DNA of 64,000 nucleotides from Eonycteris spelaea (GCA_003508835.1 PUFA01000081.1:7626001-7690000), one strand, 5' to 3'; positions 23,665-33,439 are shown, numbered from the stretch's first letter. Program-made: numbers and translations. Notes: a model not told the origin generated them from the sequence alone.

Positions 23665-24272
23665 GGCAGTAACTACATACCTAGTAACAATTAAAATGTG
23701 AATGGATTAAATGCTCAAATCAAAAGTTAGGGTGGCTGCAGAATGTAAGGAACAAAAAGAACAAACTATACAAAAACAGACTCATAAATATAGAGGACAA
23801 TCTGGTGACAGCCAGAGGAGAGGAAAGTTGGGGGGCTGGGAGAAAGAGGTGAGGGTTAAAGAAGTACAAATTGTAGTTGATAGATGGTCATGAGGATGGG
23901 GAGCCCAGCATAGGAACTGAAGTTAACATTAATCTAATGGCTAAGTGGAGAGCCAGATGAAAGAGCAATTAGGGGGACTGGTTTATAAACTATGTAACTG
24001 TCTAACTAATGTACTATAAAGTTGAAACTAGTAATAAAATAAAAAATTTAAAAACTGAGGGTGGCTGAATGGATAAGAAAACAAGACCCTTACATATGCT
24101 GCCTATAAGAGACTCACTTTAGATCAAAAGACAAACACAGACAAAAGTAAAGGGATGGAAAAATATTTCATAAAAATGGAAATAAACAACCAAACAAAGC
24201 TGGCATAGTAATACTTATACCAGACAAAAGAGACTTTAAAACAAAGGCTGTAACAAGAGACAAAGAAGGACT
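23665..24272 (+). pseudogene. L1 ORF2 endonuclease relic, interrupted and truncated
   Basis: ORF2p nicks target DNA and reverse-transcribes L1 RNA. Only the first part of its APE-like endonuclease domain is here. It opens with a VTTYLVTIKM-like start and an NGLNAQIK-type motif at about 23,698-23,726. It is interrupted by the nested L1 piece and resumes at 24,058 (GGxAEWIRKQDP-like). The catalytic QETH segment falls near 24,100-24,125, where the glutamine codon has become TAA. The frame continues through DKRDFKTKA and DKEG-like residues to 24,272, where the internal deletion begins. Confidence 0.7.
23741..24057 (+). mobile_element. Short L1 3' tail nested in the larger L1
   Basis: About 317 bp reading 'agactcataaatatagagga', then 'gtcatgaggatggggagccc' and a terminal AT-rich 'taataaaataaaaaattt' tail. 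This is an L1 3'UTR with its poly(A)-like end. The host sequence agggtggctg is present on both sides (23,729-23,738 and 24,058-24,067), and the host ORF2 reads on across it. A 5'-truncated insertion by target-primed reverse transcription explains it. Confidence 0.8.
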
Positions 24273-24923
24273 TAGTAATCTCATTTCCGGATATTTATTT
24301 GAAGAAACCCAAAACACTACTTTGAAGGGGCATGTGCATCCATCCATATGTTCGTTGCAACGTTATCTACAATAGCCAAAATAGGGAGGCCACCTGGGTA
24401 TCCATCAATAGAAAAGTGGATAAAGAAGTGGTACAAATATACAATGAAATATTACTCAGCCATGAAAAAGAATGAAATCTTGCCATCTGCTACAACATGG
24501 ATGTATCTAGAGGGTATTGGGCTGAGTGGAATAAGTCAGACAGAGAAAGACAAATGGCATATGTGGAATCTAGAGAACAGGATAAACAAATAAAAAGAAA
24601 CAAGCGCATCGACCTAGAGAACATTTTTACGGTTGTCAGCTTGGGGGGTGGGGTGATAGCTGAAGGGGAAGGGAATTGAGAGGTACAAATTGGTAGTTAC
24701 AAAACAGTCATGGTGATGTAGAGTATAACATGGGGAATTTAGTCAGTAGTATTAATAATAACTATGTATGGTGTCAGATGGGTACTGGATTTATTGCGGT
24801 GATCACTTCATAAGTTATATAAATATCTAATCACTGTGTTGTACATCTAAAATTAACATAGTATCATATGTCAACTATAATTGAAGAAAATATATATAAA
24901 ATTTAAAAAAAAGAAAGTAATGG

Positions 24924-24962
24924 TGCCAGGACTGTAAGCCAAGCAGTTTGGCTCATACAGGA
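24924..24962 (-). repeat. MIR SINE, right part (split by L1)
   Basis: 'ccaggactgtaagccaagca' and 'gtttggctc' continue the antisense MIR from where it stopped at 21,278. Confidence 0.75.
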
Positions 24963-25144
24963 GATGCTGTTGTGTATACTCAGACTACTTTCTCTCTACA
25001 CCTGATCAAACAGTTGTTGCTGTTATTTTTTTCCTTCTAAAGGATTTTTGATTCTTTGGAACTAGTGTTAACTTTGGGGGAAAGGGGAGCTCATTCTTAT
25101 TTTAAATCATAAACATGCACTTACTCTTTGGTTCATTGTTGCTG

Positions 25145-25591
25145 TGTATTGAACAGTGTTCTCCCAAAAGATATGTGGGAGTCCTATTTGGAATGTGACC
25201 TTATTTGGAAATAGGGTCTTTGCAGATGTAATCAAGATAAAGTCATACTTGATTAGGGTGGGCCTTATTCCAGTATGACTGGTGTCCTTATAAGAAGAGA
25301 GAGATTTGGAAATATAGACACACACAGAGGGGAGACAGCCATGTAAAGACAGAATCAGAAATGGGAGTAATGTGGCTACAAGCTAAGGAATATCAAAGAC
25401 TGCTGGCAACCATTAGAAGCTAGGAAGAGGTAAAAAATAATTCTTTTCTACAGGTTTCAGAGGTAGTGTGGCCCTGTAGACACCTTGATTTTGGACTATT
25501 AACTCCCATAATTGTGAGAGAATAAATTTCTGTTGTTTTAAGCATCTCAGTTTGTGGTAATTTGTTATAGCAGCCCTAGGAAACTAATACA
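25145..25591 (+). mobile_element. MLT1C-like solo LTR (ERVL-MaLR)
   Basis: It starts tgtattgaac and ends aaactaataca. Diagnostic blocks are 'gtgaccttatttggaaatag', 'tctttgcagatgtaatcaag', 'atgactggtgtccttataag' and 'aataaatttctgttgtttta'. The copy is full length (447 bp), and its aataaa polyadenylation signal lies about 75 bp from the 3' end. No internal region or second LTR is present. Confidence 0.92.
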
Positions 25592-25700
25592 ATCATACAC
25601 TGAACATCTCCTATGTTCGAGACACATTGAGGATATGACTAAATGAGACAGGAAATCATACCCTAATATGTTCGCAGTCTGGTGAATCTGGCTTAGTTAT
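25592..25700 (+). repeat. Ancient LINE-type relic, family unassigned
   Basis: 'ctgaacatctcctatgttcg' and 'aggatatgactaaatgagac' fit the recurrent type and abut the LTR. Confidence 0.4.
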
Positions 25701-25754
25701 AACTTTGCTCTATAAAAAAAGTAAACAGTAACCAAGAAGTGGTTTGAGTAGCAG

Positions 25755-25910
25755 AAGACAACAATCCTAGTTCTAACTGAACCCCTTTAAAATGCTGTGT
25801 GACCCTAGAGAAATTGTTTTATCTCTCTGGGCCCTTTTCACTTCCTGTGAAATCAAGGAATTGGCTCAAATACTCCCAAGGGGTATCTTAGCTCTAAAGT
25901 TCTATGACCT
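25755..25910 (+). repeat. MIR SINE
   Basis: 'aatgctgtgtgaccctagag', 'tatctctctgggcccttttc' and 'tagctctaaagttctatgac' are in sense order. Confidence 0.7.
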
Positions 25911-26324
25911 GCTGGCATGTGGACAGGCAGGAAGGGGCAGAGAAACGATAGACAACCTCCCATAATCTTCCTCACCACCTCCTTTATGGAGCTCTTGCAC
26001 ACTGGACCACTATTCTTCTGCCCTAACCACCCCAGAGCCAGGTACCAGACAACTAGGGATAGCCCCCGTCACAGAGCCACTGAAATTTTTCAAACCAGCC
26101 AATCCTAAACCTGCTTACCTGCCTCTTTCATTCCTTCCTGCAGAAACCACATCCCCCCTCCTCACCCATCTCTCTGCCTCTTGACAAACCATGGTGCTCC
26201 CTCATGTGGCTCCCCATTGTGTGGTATGCTCCCTCCTCCTGCAAACTGTGAGTAAGAAACTGTCTTTTCAATGGCAGTTGTCTCCTGATCTGTTGACCTC
26301 ACATTACTTAAATCATAATAAAAC
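25911..26324. other. No feature recognised
   Basis: Frames 25917-26108 and 26191-26403 carry no known domain. Confidence 0.4.
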
Positions 26325-26450
26325 CTACATTTTAAAACAGGGACAATATTACCTACCTCATAGCATTGTCATGAAGATTAAAGTAGGTACACAGGGACAA
26401 TAGCCTCACAAAGCATCTGGCATATGGCAGGAGCTTTAAGTATGTTATTT
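26325..26450 (+). repeat. MIR SINE, 3' half
   Basis: 'cctacctcatagcattgtca', 'tgaagattaaagtaggtaca' and 'aagcatctggcatatggcag' are in sense order. Confidence 0.85.
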
Positions 26451-26509
26451 TCTTTTTTCCTCTCCCTTATCCATATATTTTCCCTCTTCCTACTCCCATC
26501 TCTCTCTCT

Positions 26510-26665
26510 CTCCCAGGATTGGCTAATTTGTGGGACCCGGTGTAAAACGAAAATGTGGGGCCCCTGTCCCAAAATTATTAGGAACTTCAATATAGTAACC
26601 ACAGAGCATTAAATCAACTGTGGGGCCCTTCTCAACACAGGGCCGTGGGTGACTGCATAGGTTAC
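26510..26665 (+). repeat. Unassigned dispersed-repeat-like segment
   Basis: It contains gtggggccc twice (26,553-26,561 and 26,620-26,628), with 'ggctaatttgtgggacccgg' at the start and 'gggtgactgcataggttaca' at the end. I recognise it as a mammalian repeat type but cannot name the family. Confidence 0.35.
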
Positions 26666-27329
26666 ATGCTCTTTCCTCCCTCTCCACCTTCCATCAAGTT
26701 TTCTGCTTATTAAATCTTTCTAGCCTGATTTTCCAATCCCTAGGCCTCAATATTTGACCCCCTTTTTTGAGTTCTCTATAAATGGATTCAAATTTTTAGG
26801 TACCATAACGCTTTAATAATTCCACTTCATTGAGGAGAGAGAAAAGGAGGCCAGTCAAAATTAATGAAAAGTCTGAGAAATAAGACATTACTAACGAAAT
26901 ACAGTTTTATTACTCTCATATTTATATGGTGACAGAGGTGACATAGAGAGGAAGGAAGGGGAGGAAGTTAGATTTTTTTGGATATGATTTAACATAGAGA
27001 AAGATTTAACTTATAATGAGCATATTCTTTGTTTGAAAATAATGCTACTAGAAAACCTCTCCCTTAAGTAGGTTAATATTTCTCTTGTCAGCAATCACTT
27101 TGCCTGGTAAAACCTTTTTGCTGCTACAGATGTTGGTAAAATTCTTCTGCAGTGATTCCATATATAAAAAAATGATTTCCCTGACCTTGCAAGCAATCCA
27201 TAGTATAGATCGGGCTATAGAAAACCTTGTCAAAGGGAAATCCCATACAACAAATTCTCTCTCTGCTCCTGGCCCACAGAATAGCCCCATCTCCAGAGCT
27301 CATCGAGTGTCATAGCACACCACTCTTGG
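26666..27329. other. No feature recognised
   Basis: Opposing frames 27048-27290 and 27085-27315 cover the same DNA and neither has a recognisable product. Confidence 0.45.
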
Positions 27330-27700
27330 ACTTAATCTTCACTTGCTCCTACTGTTTCAGACCTAACTCTGTCCTGTCACAACTGGATCCAGACCTATTT
27401 TAAGAGCGTATCCCCCAAACAGTTCACTTACCCCATACCTCCAAGTCTTAGCAGCCTGGGCCTGGACTGACATCCCTTTAACCTCACAGTCTGTCAAAAT
27501 CCTAACTCATATTTTGAGCTCCAGCTCAAAGTTCCCCTCCTTCCCAAAGCTGCCTCTAATTTTTTCAGGCAGAATCTGTACCTGTCCTCCCCTTACCCCC
27601 GGCACATCTACTATAGCCCTTGTGCTCCTGCCTAACAGTAGTCTGTGTGCCTCTTTCAGAGAGAAAGAGAGTGCCATTGAGCCCAGGGTCTCACGCATCT
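27330..27700 (+). repeat. L2 LINE fragment
   Basis: 'gttcacttaccccatacctc', 'ctccagctcaaagttcccct' and 'cttcccaaagctgcctctaa' follow the L2 3' region in sense orientation, strongly eroded. Confidence 0.5.
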
Positions 27701-27779
27701 CAGGTGAGACAGGGCAGCCCAACAGTTAAGTAGCAGAAGTGGCCCCGGCTTCACTAGTAATCAGCTGTGCACAGATGGT

Positions 27780-27885
27780 AAACCAGCTTCACAATACTGT
27801 GAGGATTCAATCGGATGATAACCTGAAAGTGTTTAGCACAGAGCCCGGCAAAAAGCAAGCTCAAAACATATTAACGGTTCTCCTT
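27780..27885 (+). repeat. MIR SINE, 3' half
   Basis: 'ctgtgaggattcaatcggat' and 'gtttagcacagagcccggca' are in sense order. Confidence 0.7.
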
Positions 27886-28044
27886 AAACACTGGTGTAGA
27901 AACATGTAGTCACAGGATGGACACGCATTCCAGTTTGGCTGAATGGTCCTGCTTTATGCCTGTGGTCCTGGTGTTATTATTAATAATGCTCTTTCTTATT
28001 CTCAAAAGTGTCTGTTTGGATAACAAATTATATGGTCACCCTAG

Positions 28045-28305
28045 ACAGTTGGAAGGAGGTCTGTCTAATTTACCAGTGTCCCCAGCACATAAAATAATGT
28101 TTAGCACATATTTGGTACTTAATAAAAATTTGTCGAATGAATGAATCTGTCTCCAGTGCCTAGCAAGTGACTGGCACCTGACAGAAGCTTCATAATTGCC
28201 AGATATGACCAATCTCTGTATTTCCAAGTACCTCTTGGCTTAAAGAAGGCGCGAATCAAGGCTTGGTGAGTGAGTGAACGAATGAATGAATAAGCCTCCC
28301 CCATC
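28045..28305 (+). repeat. L2 LINE 3' ends, two overlapping remnants
   Basis: 'cagcacataaaataatgttt' then 'tacttaataaaaatttgtcg' and aatgaatgaat form one L2 terminus. 'cagtgcctagcaagtgactg' and 'gtgaacgaatgaatgaat' suggest a second one just downstream. Confidence 0.65.
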
Positions 28306-28719
28306 TCTTTTGTTGTCAATAGTACCTATGGGGGAAGCAATGACATCTCATAGAGGTAGGGAGAAGAGTGGGTCACATGGAGGAGTTAAGGATAATGCCC
28401 TTTCCAGTACACTGTGTGGAGATGGAGTCTCTTCCTGGGGCTACAGCAGAGCCCTGTCTTCATTTCCCAGATAAAAGTTAGGGATTGGTTTCCCCATGGA
28501 AGCTGCAGAAAGCCACAGTCTAGCCCAGTCAGTGGATCCAGCAGGCTCGCGAGTGTGCTGGAAACTTTGGCTCCACCCAACAATACATATAGAGCACATA
28601 TGCTCAGAGTTCCAGGGATGAACCCACTGAAATCTAGGTGCCAGAAGCAGAATGAAAAGGATGGGAAAATTTTTTTCCCTTCTAGGCTCAGAAAGGAAAT
28701 TTTTGTTGTAGCCAAAAAA
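28306..28719. other. No gene; overlapping open frames judged spurious
   Basis: Three long frames (28386-28748 minus, 28414-28860 plus, 28441-28737 minus) cover the same bases. The plus frame runs into a MIR at its 3' end. None has a recognisable domain, and the mutual overlap argues for chance. Confidence 0.5.
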
Positions 28720-28885
28720 TTTCTGGACACAAACCATGCACTAGGCATGATGCTAAGAACTCAGCCATCAGAACAGCCCTGTGAAGTAGTTTCCCCCATT
28801 CTATACATAAAGAAAGTGAATCAGAGAGGGGAAAAGGCTTGCCTGAGGTTATACAGCTAGTAAGAGACAGAATGTCTAAGAGCCA
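28720..28885 (-). repeat. MIR SINE
   Basis: 'ccatgcactaggcatgatgc', 'agaaagtgaatcagagaggg' and 'gttatacagctagtaagaga' are in antisense order. Confidence 0.8.
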
Positions 28886-28949
28886 AACATCCCAGGTGTA
28901 GGAACCAAACAGGAGGCCTCTCCATCCCTCCCTAATCCATTATAAGAAA

Positions 28950-29040
28950 GTCCAATTCTTGCTTCTCTGGGGCTGGCTGTGTGACCTTGAGGCTGACTCA
29001 CCCTCTCTGGGCCTCACTTTTCTTTTCCAAGGCTAATGTT
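28950..29040 (+). repeat. MIR core fragment
   Basis: 'ggctggctgtgtgaccttga' then 'ctctctgggcctcacttttc' is the MIR core in sense orientation. Confidence 0.65.
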
Positions 29041-29569
29041 CTAGAAGGCCAGGACACACCCCAAAGCCAGGACATCCCTTCCTGCTGAGACCACAGGGCA
29101 TCAGGATGAGTCCAAGTGTCCAGGAACATATTGATCCACCATAGGGATTTGGGCCCACTTTCTGAAGGAGCCTTTGCTGCTGGGCTGAAAAACCAAGCTG
29201 TGGATCTGAGAGTCTAATAGAGTGTGGGGCTTCAAAGCTATTGAGTCATAATGTGGGGTTACCCACCTCTCCACCCACGCAGCGTGCTTGGAGAAAGGCT
29301 ACGGGCAGGATGGGGGACTCCAGGAAGAGGCGAGGCCAGAGATGAGGTGAGCACCTGGTGAAGGGTCCTCCAGCTCCTTGGGCTCTTAGAAGCTTGGAAA
29401 CTACCTTGGGGGAGAGGAGAAGCCCCCAACCCAGGGTCACTGCACACAGTTCTGATCACGTCCCTGGCTTGCAGGAATCTGGGCCTGGATAAAGGAGAGG
29501 GAGTCAATGCTGGGAGGAAACCAGGCTAAGGAGTCAGAGCCAACTGGGAAGAAGAAAACTGGGGAGGTT
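29041..29569. other. No feature recognised (shore of the CpG island)
   Basis: Moderately GC-rich sequence leading into the island. No repeat or exon was identified. Confidence 0.4.
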
Positions 29570-29939
29570 CCTAGCACCCTAGGTGCCCCCCCCCCAGTTC
29601 CGGGGCTGCGGGGCTGCTTCGAGCCCGGAAAGTTTGCGCGCCCCAGGCAGACTGTGCACCCTCCCTGCGTCCTCAGGCTCCGGGTCTGTAGGCGCCCACC
29701 CCGGCCCGCCCCGCCCGCCGCCTGGTGCCCGCTCAAGGTCACTGCTGACAAGGCACCAAGCGAGGGGACCCAGGACGCGCTCCGGCTTGGGTTTTGGCTC
29801 GGTAGGGATCCGCGAGGCCGGGCACCTATGGAAGGGAAAGCTGGCAGGGAGGGAGATAAAGACCGAAGGAGAGGGGAGGAGGCCCAGAGCCCCGGGCCCG
29901 GCGCCACTGCCTCACCTGCGCCGGCTCTGCGAGCGAGAT

Positions 29940-29972
29940 GCTGCCGCTGCCGCTGCCGCTGCCGCCGCCACT
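29940..29972. repeat. Short GCTGCC hexamer / GCC-rich repeat
   Basis: About three to four tandem ctgccg units ending in GCC triplets, inside the island. On the minus strand it reads as GGC/AGC triplets. Unspliced frames there translate to poly-Gly/Ser or poly-Ala. Confidence 0.8.
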
Positions 29973-30119
29973 GGTGCGCGCCCGGCCCGGCCCGGCCCCG
30001 CTGCGGCTGCGGCTCCTCCGCCGCGGCTGCCCCGCGCTCGCCTCGCCCCACGGCCCCGCCGCCGCCCGCCTGCCTCCCTCCCTCCGCCGCCGCCTCTGCC
30101 ACCGCTGCACTGCGCTCTG

Positions 30120-30172
30120 CCCGCCTCCCTCCCTTCCTCCCTCCCTTCACCGCTCCCTCCTCCCCCGAGCGT
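30120..30172. repeat. Polypyrimidine tract in the CpG island
   Basis: Nearly pure C/T with cctccctt-type units. On the minus strand it is a GGGAGGGAAG purine run of the sort common in CpG-island leaders and promoters. Confidence 0.85.
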
Positions 30173-30290
30173 CCCCCTCAGCCCTCCCCAAACTCCGTAC
30201 CGAGAGCGCCTGGCGGGACTGGAGCGCGCTGTCCAGCCGGGGTTCGCCTCCACGTGTACATGTGGGGCAGCCCGGGGCGGGGTCTCTGGC

Positions 30291-31529
30291 CTTTCCCAGA
30301 CGCCTTCTCCAGGTACCTCAACCAACACCAGCCCTTCCCCTACTTTACTCCCACCATCAGCCCTGTCCTTGGAGGCACCGCTCCCCACCCTTTCCCCTAG
30401 GTCAGGGTGCCCCAAGACCTCCGTCTCCTCAACACAACTGGAGCCTGTTGCTAGGGTCACACAGTATGAGGTGAATTGAGCTGTGAAGCCACCTGTATAT
30501 GGGGAGACCTAGCTTTGGGGTACTCACTCTGAGAAGGATGGGGGTAGGGCAGAGGCACCTGTTGGCCCCCAGCCTCCAAACTGGCCTGGCCAAGGGCCTA
30601 GAAGAGGCCAAGAGAGAGTCCCTGCCTGAGGAGAAAGGCAAAAAACCAGGCACACATTGAAAGCACCTCTCCAAAGCAGGCTTCCCCTCCTTGGCACAGG
30701 ACTTGAAAAGGTCGCTGAAAAGCCTTGCTCCACCAGGAAGCTGGGCCACCTGACTCCCAGCGCCTTGGTCTGCTCCATGCTATCAATTAATCATGCCCAC
30801 TTGCTTATTTATTTATTGGCTTTATAAAAAACCAAATGCACTGCTCTGCTGGCAGGAAGAGAGAAGATGGCCCCCACAGGGGTGGCAGGCAGAGTGGGGC
30901 TGACCACGGTAATTCCCCTCCCCAGGCCTTAGTTTGAGAAATGAAAAGCTAGGGCCTAGGAATATGCTGGGCTCTGGGTGTCTGGAACTCCTGCTTCTCC
31001 CTGGGAATGGCTGGGGACTTGCCATTTTGACCACAAAATTCATCATGGCCTGTGCTCTGCAGCATGGGATGGGGTAGAGGATATTCAGTCTTGGGGACTT
31101 AGGCATCGTAGGAAGAGAGGAGCCTGGCAGGTAAGAAGCAAATCCAGCAGGTGTGAGAGGAGGTATCTCTGGGCTCTTCTTGGCTCAGAGCACACTGCTC
31201 CACACCTGGCTTGGCAGGCGGCTTGGCAACTTTTGCTGGGGCACTGTCATCTCTCTGGGGTGCCCAGGGGACATCTCTGTGTGGGTGCCCAACCCACCCA
31301 TATTTCCTCCCACTGTCCCCAGCTAGCTAATGACACTGCAGTGCCTCCAGATGGCCAGCTCCAGGTACTCCCATCACCAAGTCCTGGCTGATCGAGACCT
31401 GCAGTGCCCCACGGAATCTGTTCTCTGACCTCTGGTGAGGGGCTCTCCTTCAGGCCCCGAAAACCTCTCTTCTGGGTTCTCACAGTGTCATCCTCTCTGC
31501 TCCATCCTGCTGCCTCACGAGCCTTCACG
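30291..31529. other. No repeat recognised; one weak exon candidate
   Basis: Unusually repeat-poor for this window. On the plus strand a ctcccctccccag acceptor-like site ends at about 30,924 and a CAG/GTAAGA donor lies at 31,130/31,131, bounding about 206 bp. Support is limited to these two sites. Confidence 0.35.
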
Positions 31530-31800
31530 AAGCAGACACAGATCATGTCCGCTTCTGCTCTAAAACCTTTCATAGCTCTTCAGTGCTCTTAGAAGCTCTC
31601 TAGCCTAGGGCTGCCCTTCAAGGCATTTCATGCTCTGGCCCCAAGTGTGCTTTCTACATCTTTCCCACCTTGGTTCACAATGCCCTTCCTCGATACACAT
31701 TTAGCATGATACCATGTCTGTGTCTCCCTTCTGTTCCTTGAATGAAAATGCCTTTCTCCCCCTCTCAGTCTTTGTCTGGTTATAGTGCCAAGGCTCAGCT
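31530..31800 (+). repeat. L2 LINE fragment
   Basis: 'caaggcatttcatgctctgg', 'tctttcccaccttggttcac' and 'tatagtgccaaggctcagct' are L2 3' region blocks in sense orientation. Confidence 0.75.
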
Positions 31801-31904
31801 TTAGTTGCTACCCCTTTTATGAAAACCCTAGAAATCAGCAGGTAAGTTAAAAAGGCAGAAAGAATGGTCATGAAAAGCTACAAACTGTGAGGCAACTCAC
31901 TGTA

Positions 31905-32125
31905 AAAGTGAGTGGTACCACAAAAGTCCTAATAATAAAACTCATCAGCTATGTGACCTTGGGAATACCCTCGACCTCTCTGAGTCTTTCAGTTCATCTG
32001 TTAAAAGGGTGGTAAATTCTATAGCCTCCTTGAGGATAAGGACTCAGCAAATGGTAGCTCTAATTATTCTTGAGCACCTAGAACATCTAAGGCTCTAGGA
32101 TCTGTAAGGATGACTTGGTAGAGAT
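31905..32125 (+). repeat. MIR SINE
   Basis: 'cagctatgtgaccttgggaa', 'tcagttcatctgttaaaagg' and 'ctcagcaaatggtagctcta' are in sense order. Confidence 0.85.
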
Positions 32126-32739
32126 TTGAAGGCCAACAGAAGTTGCAAACTCAAATGCCTCTAAGAATCTGGCAATACTGAATGAGGTCAGTTGGTTCTG
32201 ATTGATGGCTCTCTCCCCTGGGATCTACTAATAAAGAAAAGCAACAATGTACGTGAGGAGACAAATAGCAGCTGACACTAGCTCAGTTTGGGAGGTCACA
32301 GGAGTGGTGAGGACTGTGTTATCTGCCCTGTTAAATGGGTACAGCTACTACTCAGCTCTACTCAACTGTGGCCAGGCAGGAGGAATACAAGCCGAGACTG
32401 TAGTTTTCTGTTTTCAAGAGAAGCCAGACATCTGGAATTTTATGTGAATGCTCTTGATCTTTAAATGTCAACCAATTTTTAAAAATTTAAAACCCTGAGA
32501 GGGCTGAACACAATATAGCTGTGGTAGGTCTTTGGCCAGCAGGCTGGCAGCTTATGACCTCTGGATTAGCAGGAGGAAGATCAATGTTATCTATTTACAC
32601 ACAGACACACACTCCCCCTTCTCTCTCTCTGGCAGCATGTGGTTATGTCTACCTCATAGGCAGAAAGGGTCATGGGAATGGAACGGAAGTAGCTGACAGG
32701 TTGGAGGGGGCGTATCAGCTGAGGCACTGGGGTCAGAAC
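32126..32739. other. No feature recognised
   Basis: Unique-looking sequence. Short frames at 32247-32447 and 32521-32742 have no known domain. Confidence 0.45.
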
Positions 32740-32890
32740 TAGAGCAGATGGCCTACGATTGCACTTGGGAACTTCAACAAGCCACCTCTCCACACTGAGC
32801 CTCAGTTTCCTCATCTGATAATGGACAGGGGAAGGAGGAGGAATTACTCAGACGTGGCAAAGTTTATGTGAAGTGACAAGCATGTGAGAA
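32740..32890 (+). repeat. MIR SINE
   Basis: 'ccacactgagcctcagtttc' and 'ctcatctgataatggacagg' are the sense core. Confidence 0.8.
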
Positions 32891-33439
32891 GTGAGGAAAC
32901 AAGAGGCTGCACTGACAACATGGAAGCACATCTGGTAGTGAGGGAGCTTTAACAATCCGGACACCCAGGAGGAGTCCCAATCCACTAAAGAAAGGGCCTC
33001 CACGGACTCTTGAAACTTGAAGACTTCCTAAGAGATGGAACTGGCAGCAAATTATAAGCCTCTTCCCTCTGTTAGATGAGGAAGAAGAGATGAAGTGACT
33101 GGCGCTTGGCATGACATCTCTGAGTTCATAAGAAGAAGAGTTAGAAGCATGTGTCTCTGCTGGCCTGTTATAGAGGCAGGGGACAAAAATGGCCAACAGC
33201 AAAACTGGGAATGACAGTGTGATCCCAGGGCCCCATGAAAGTCCCTCAAAAGTGGTTTTGATGGGTAGGATTAAAGCTGATCATTTTCCATGTCCTCACA
33301 ATGACCATGTCTTACTCTTTTAGTCAAAGTCATGAAATGCACACATGCAAAACGATCATCCTACTGAGCAAAGAGGAGGAGACATGTAAATAAATTGATG
33401 AGCAAGACATTTATTCGATAGAGGCCACCCTGAAAACAA
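32891..33439. other. No feature recognised
   Basis: The 112-codon minus frame at 32864-33202 has no recognisable family features. Confidence 0.45.

Larger units (their letters stand above)
21289..24913 (+). mobile_element. L1 LINE with 5' end, internally deleted
   Basis: The 5' end is present ('tttcggctaagatggaagag', 'aattacaactaaactgcgga'), giving about 1.45 kb of 5'UTR. Next come an ORF1 relic (about 22,745-23,612) and the start of the ORF2 endonuclease (about 23,665-24,272). It then jumps near 24,272 to the ORF2 3' end/3'UTR ('aatctcatttccggatattt', 'atgaaatattactcagccat') and finishes in an A-rich tail before 24,914. About 3 kb of ORF2, including the whole reverse transcriptase, is gone. 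A 9/10 direct repeat flanks the element within a MIR. Another L1 tail is nested at 23,741-24,057. The 3'UTR style suggests a laurasiatherian L1. It cannot retrotranspose. Confidence 0.85.
29916..30260 (-). other. Candidate first exon, probably 5'UTR
   Basis: Reading the minus strand, exon sequence ending in CGCAG meets GTGAGG (intron from 29,915 downward), a near-perfect 5' splice site. Within 29,916-30,257 the minus strand has no ATG (no 'cat' on the plus strand), so this exon would be non-coding, with the start codon in an exon further left. The first upstream ATG, at about 30,260, precedes the likely start-site region. Purine-rich GGGAGG and GGCGGC sequence is usual for such leaders. The transcription start is not determined, so the right edge is a guess. 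The gene was not identified, and no downstream exon was recognised between 1 and 29,900. Confidence 0.45.
29570..30290. promoter_or_regulatory. CpG island, probable promoter
   Basis: This is the only region of the window that is strongly GC-rich and dense in CpG (for example gcgcgcc, ccgccgc and gcgcgcccgg). It holds GC-box candidates ccccgccc near 29,708 and ggggcgggg at 30,274-30,282, an E-box cacgtg at 30,251-30,256, GCTGCC hexamer repeats at 29,940-29,965, and a long CCCTCCCTT-type pyrimidine tract at about 30,122-30,165. No interspersed repeat was recognised within it. Unmethylated islands of this size normally mark RNA polymerase II promoters. A strong minus-strand donor at 29,915/29,916 favours leftward transcription. 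Divergent transcription is possible. Confidence 0.8.

Noticed and set aside
22751..24679. L1 ORF1/ORF2-like frames as possible active genes
   Set aside because: Several stops and frame changes, a nested insertion, and loss of the reverse transcriptase leave only relics.
28386..28860. 148-codon plus and 120-codon minus frames as a candidate exon pair
   Set aside because: They overlap on opposite strands, the plus frame reads into a MIR, and no domain or supported splice boundaries were found.
29845..29856. agataaag string near the island as a TATA box
   Set aside because: A weak match, on the strand opposite the supported splice donor, and CpG-island promoters usually lack TATA boxes.
29507..30479. 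Four long overlapping frames in the CpG island (178-298 codons plus, 182-237 minus)
   Set aside because: GC-rich DNA has few stop codons. All frames on both strands are open at once, products are Pro/Ala/Arg/Gly low complexity, and several begin at GTG. The plus-strand ATG at 29,938 has a fair context, but its Leu/Pro-rich product matches nothing recognisable.
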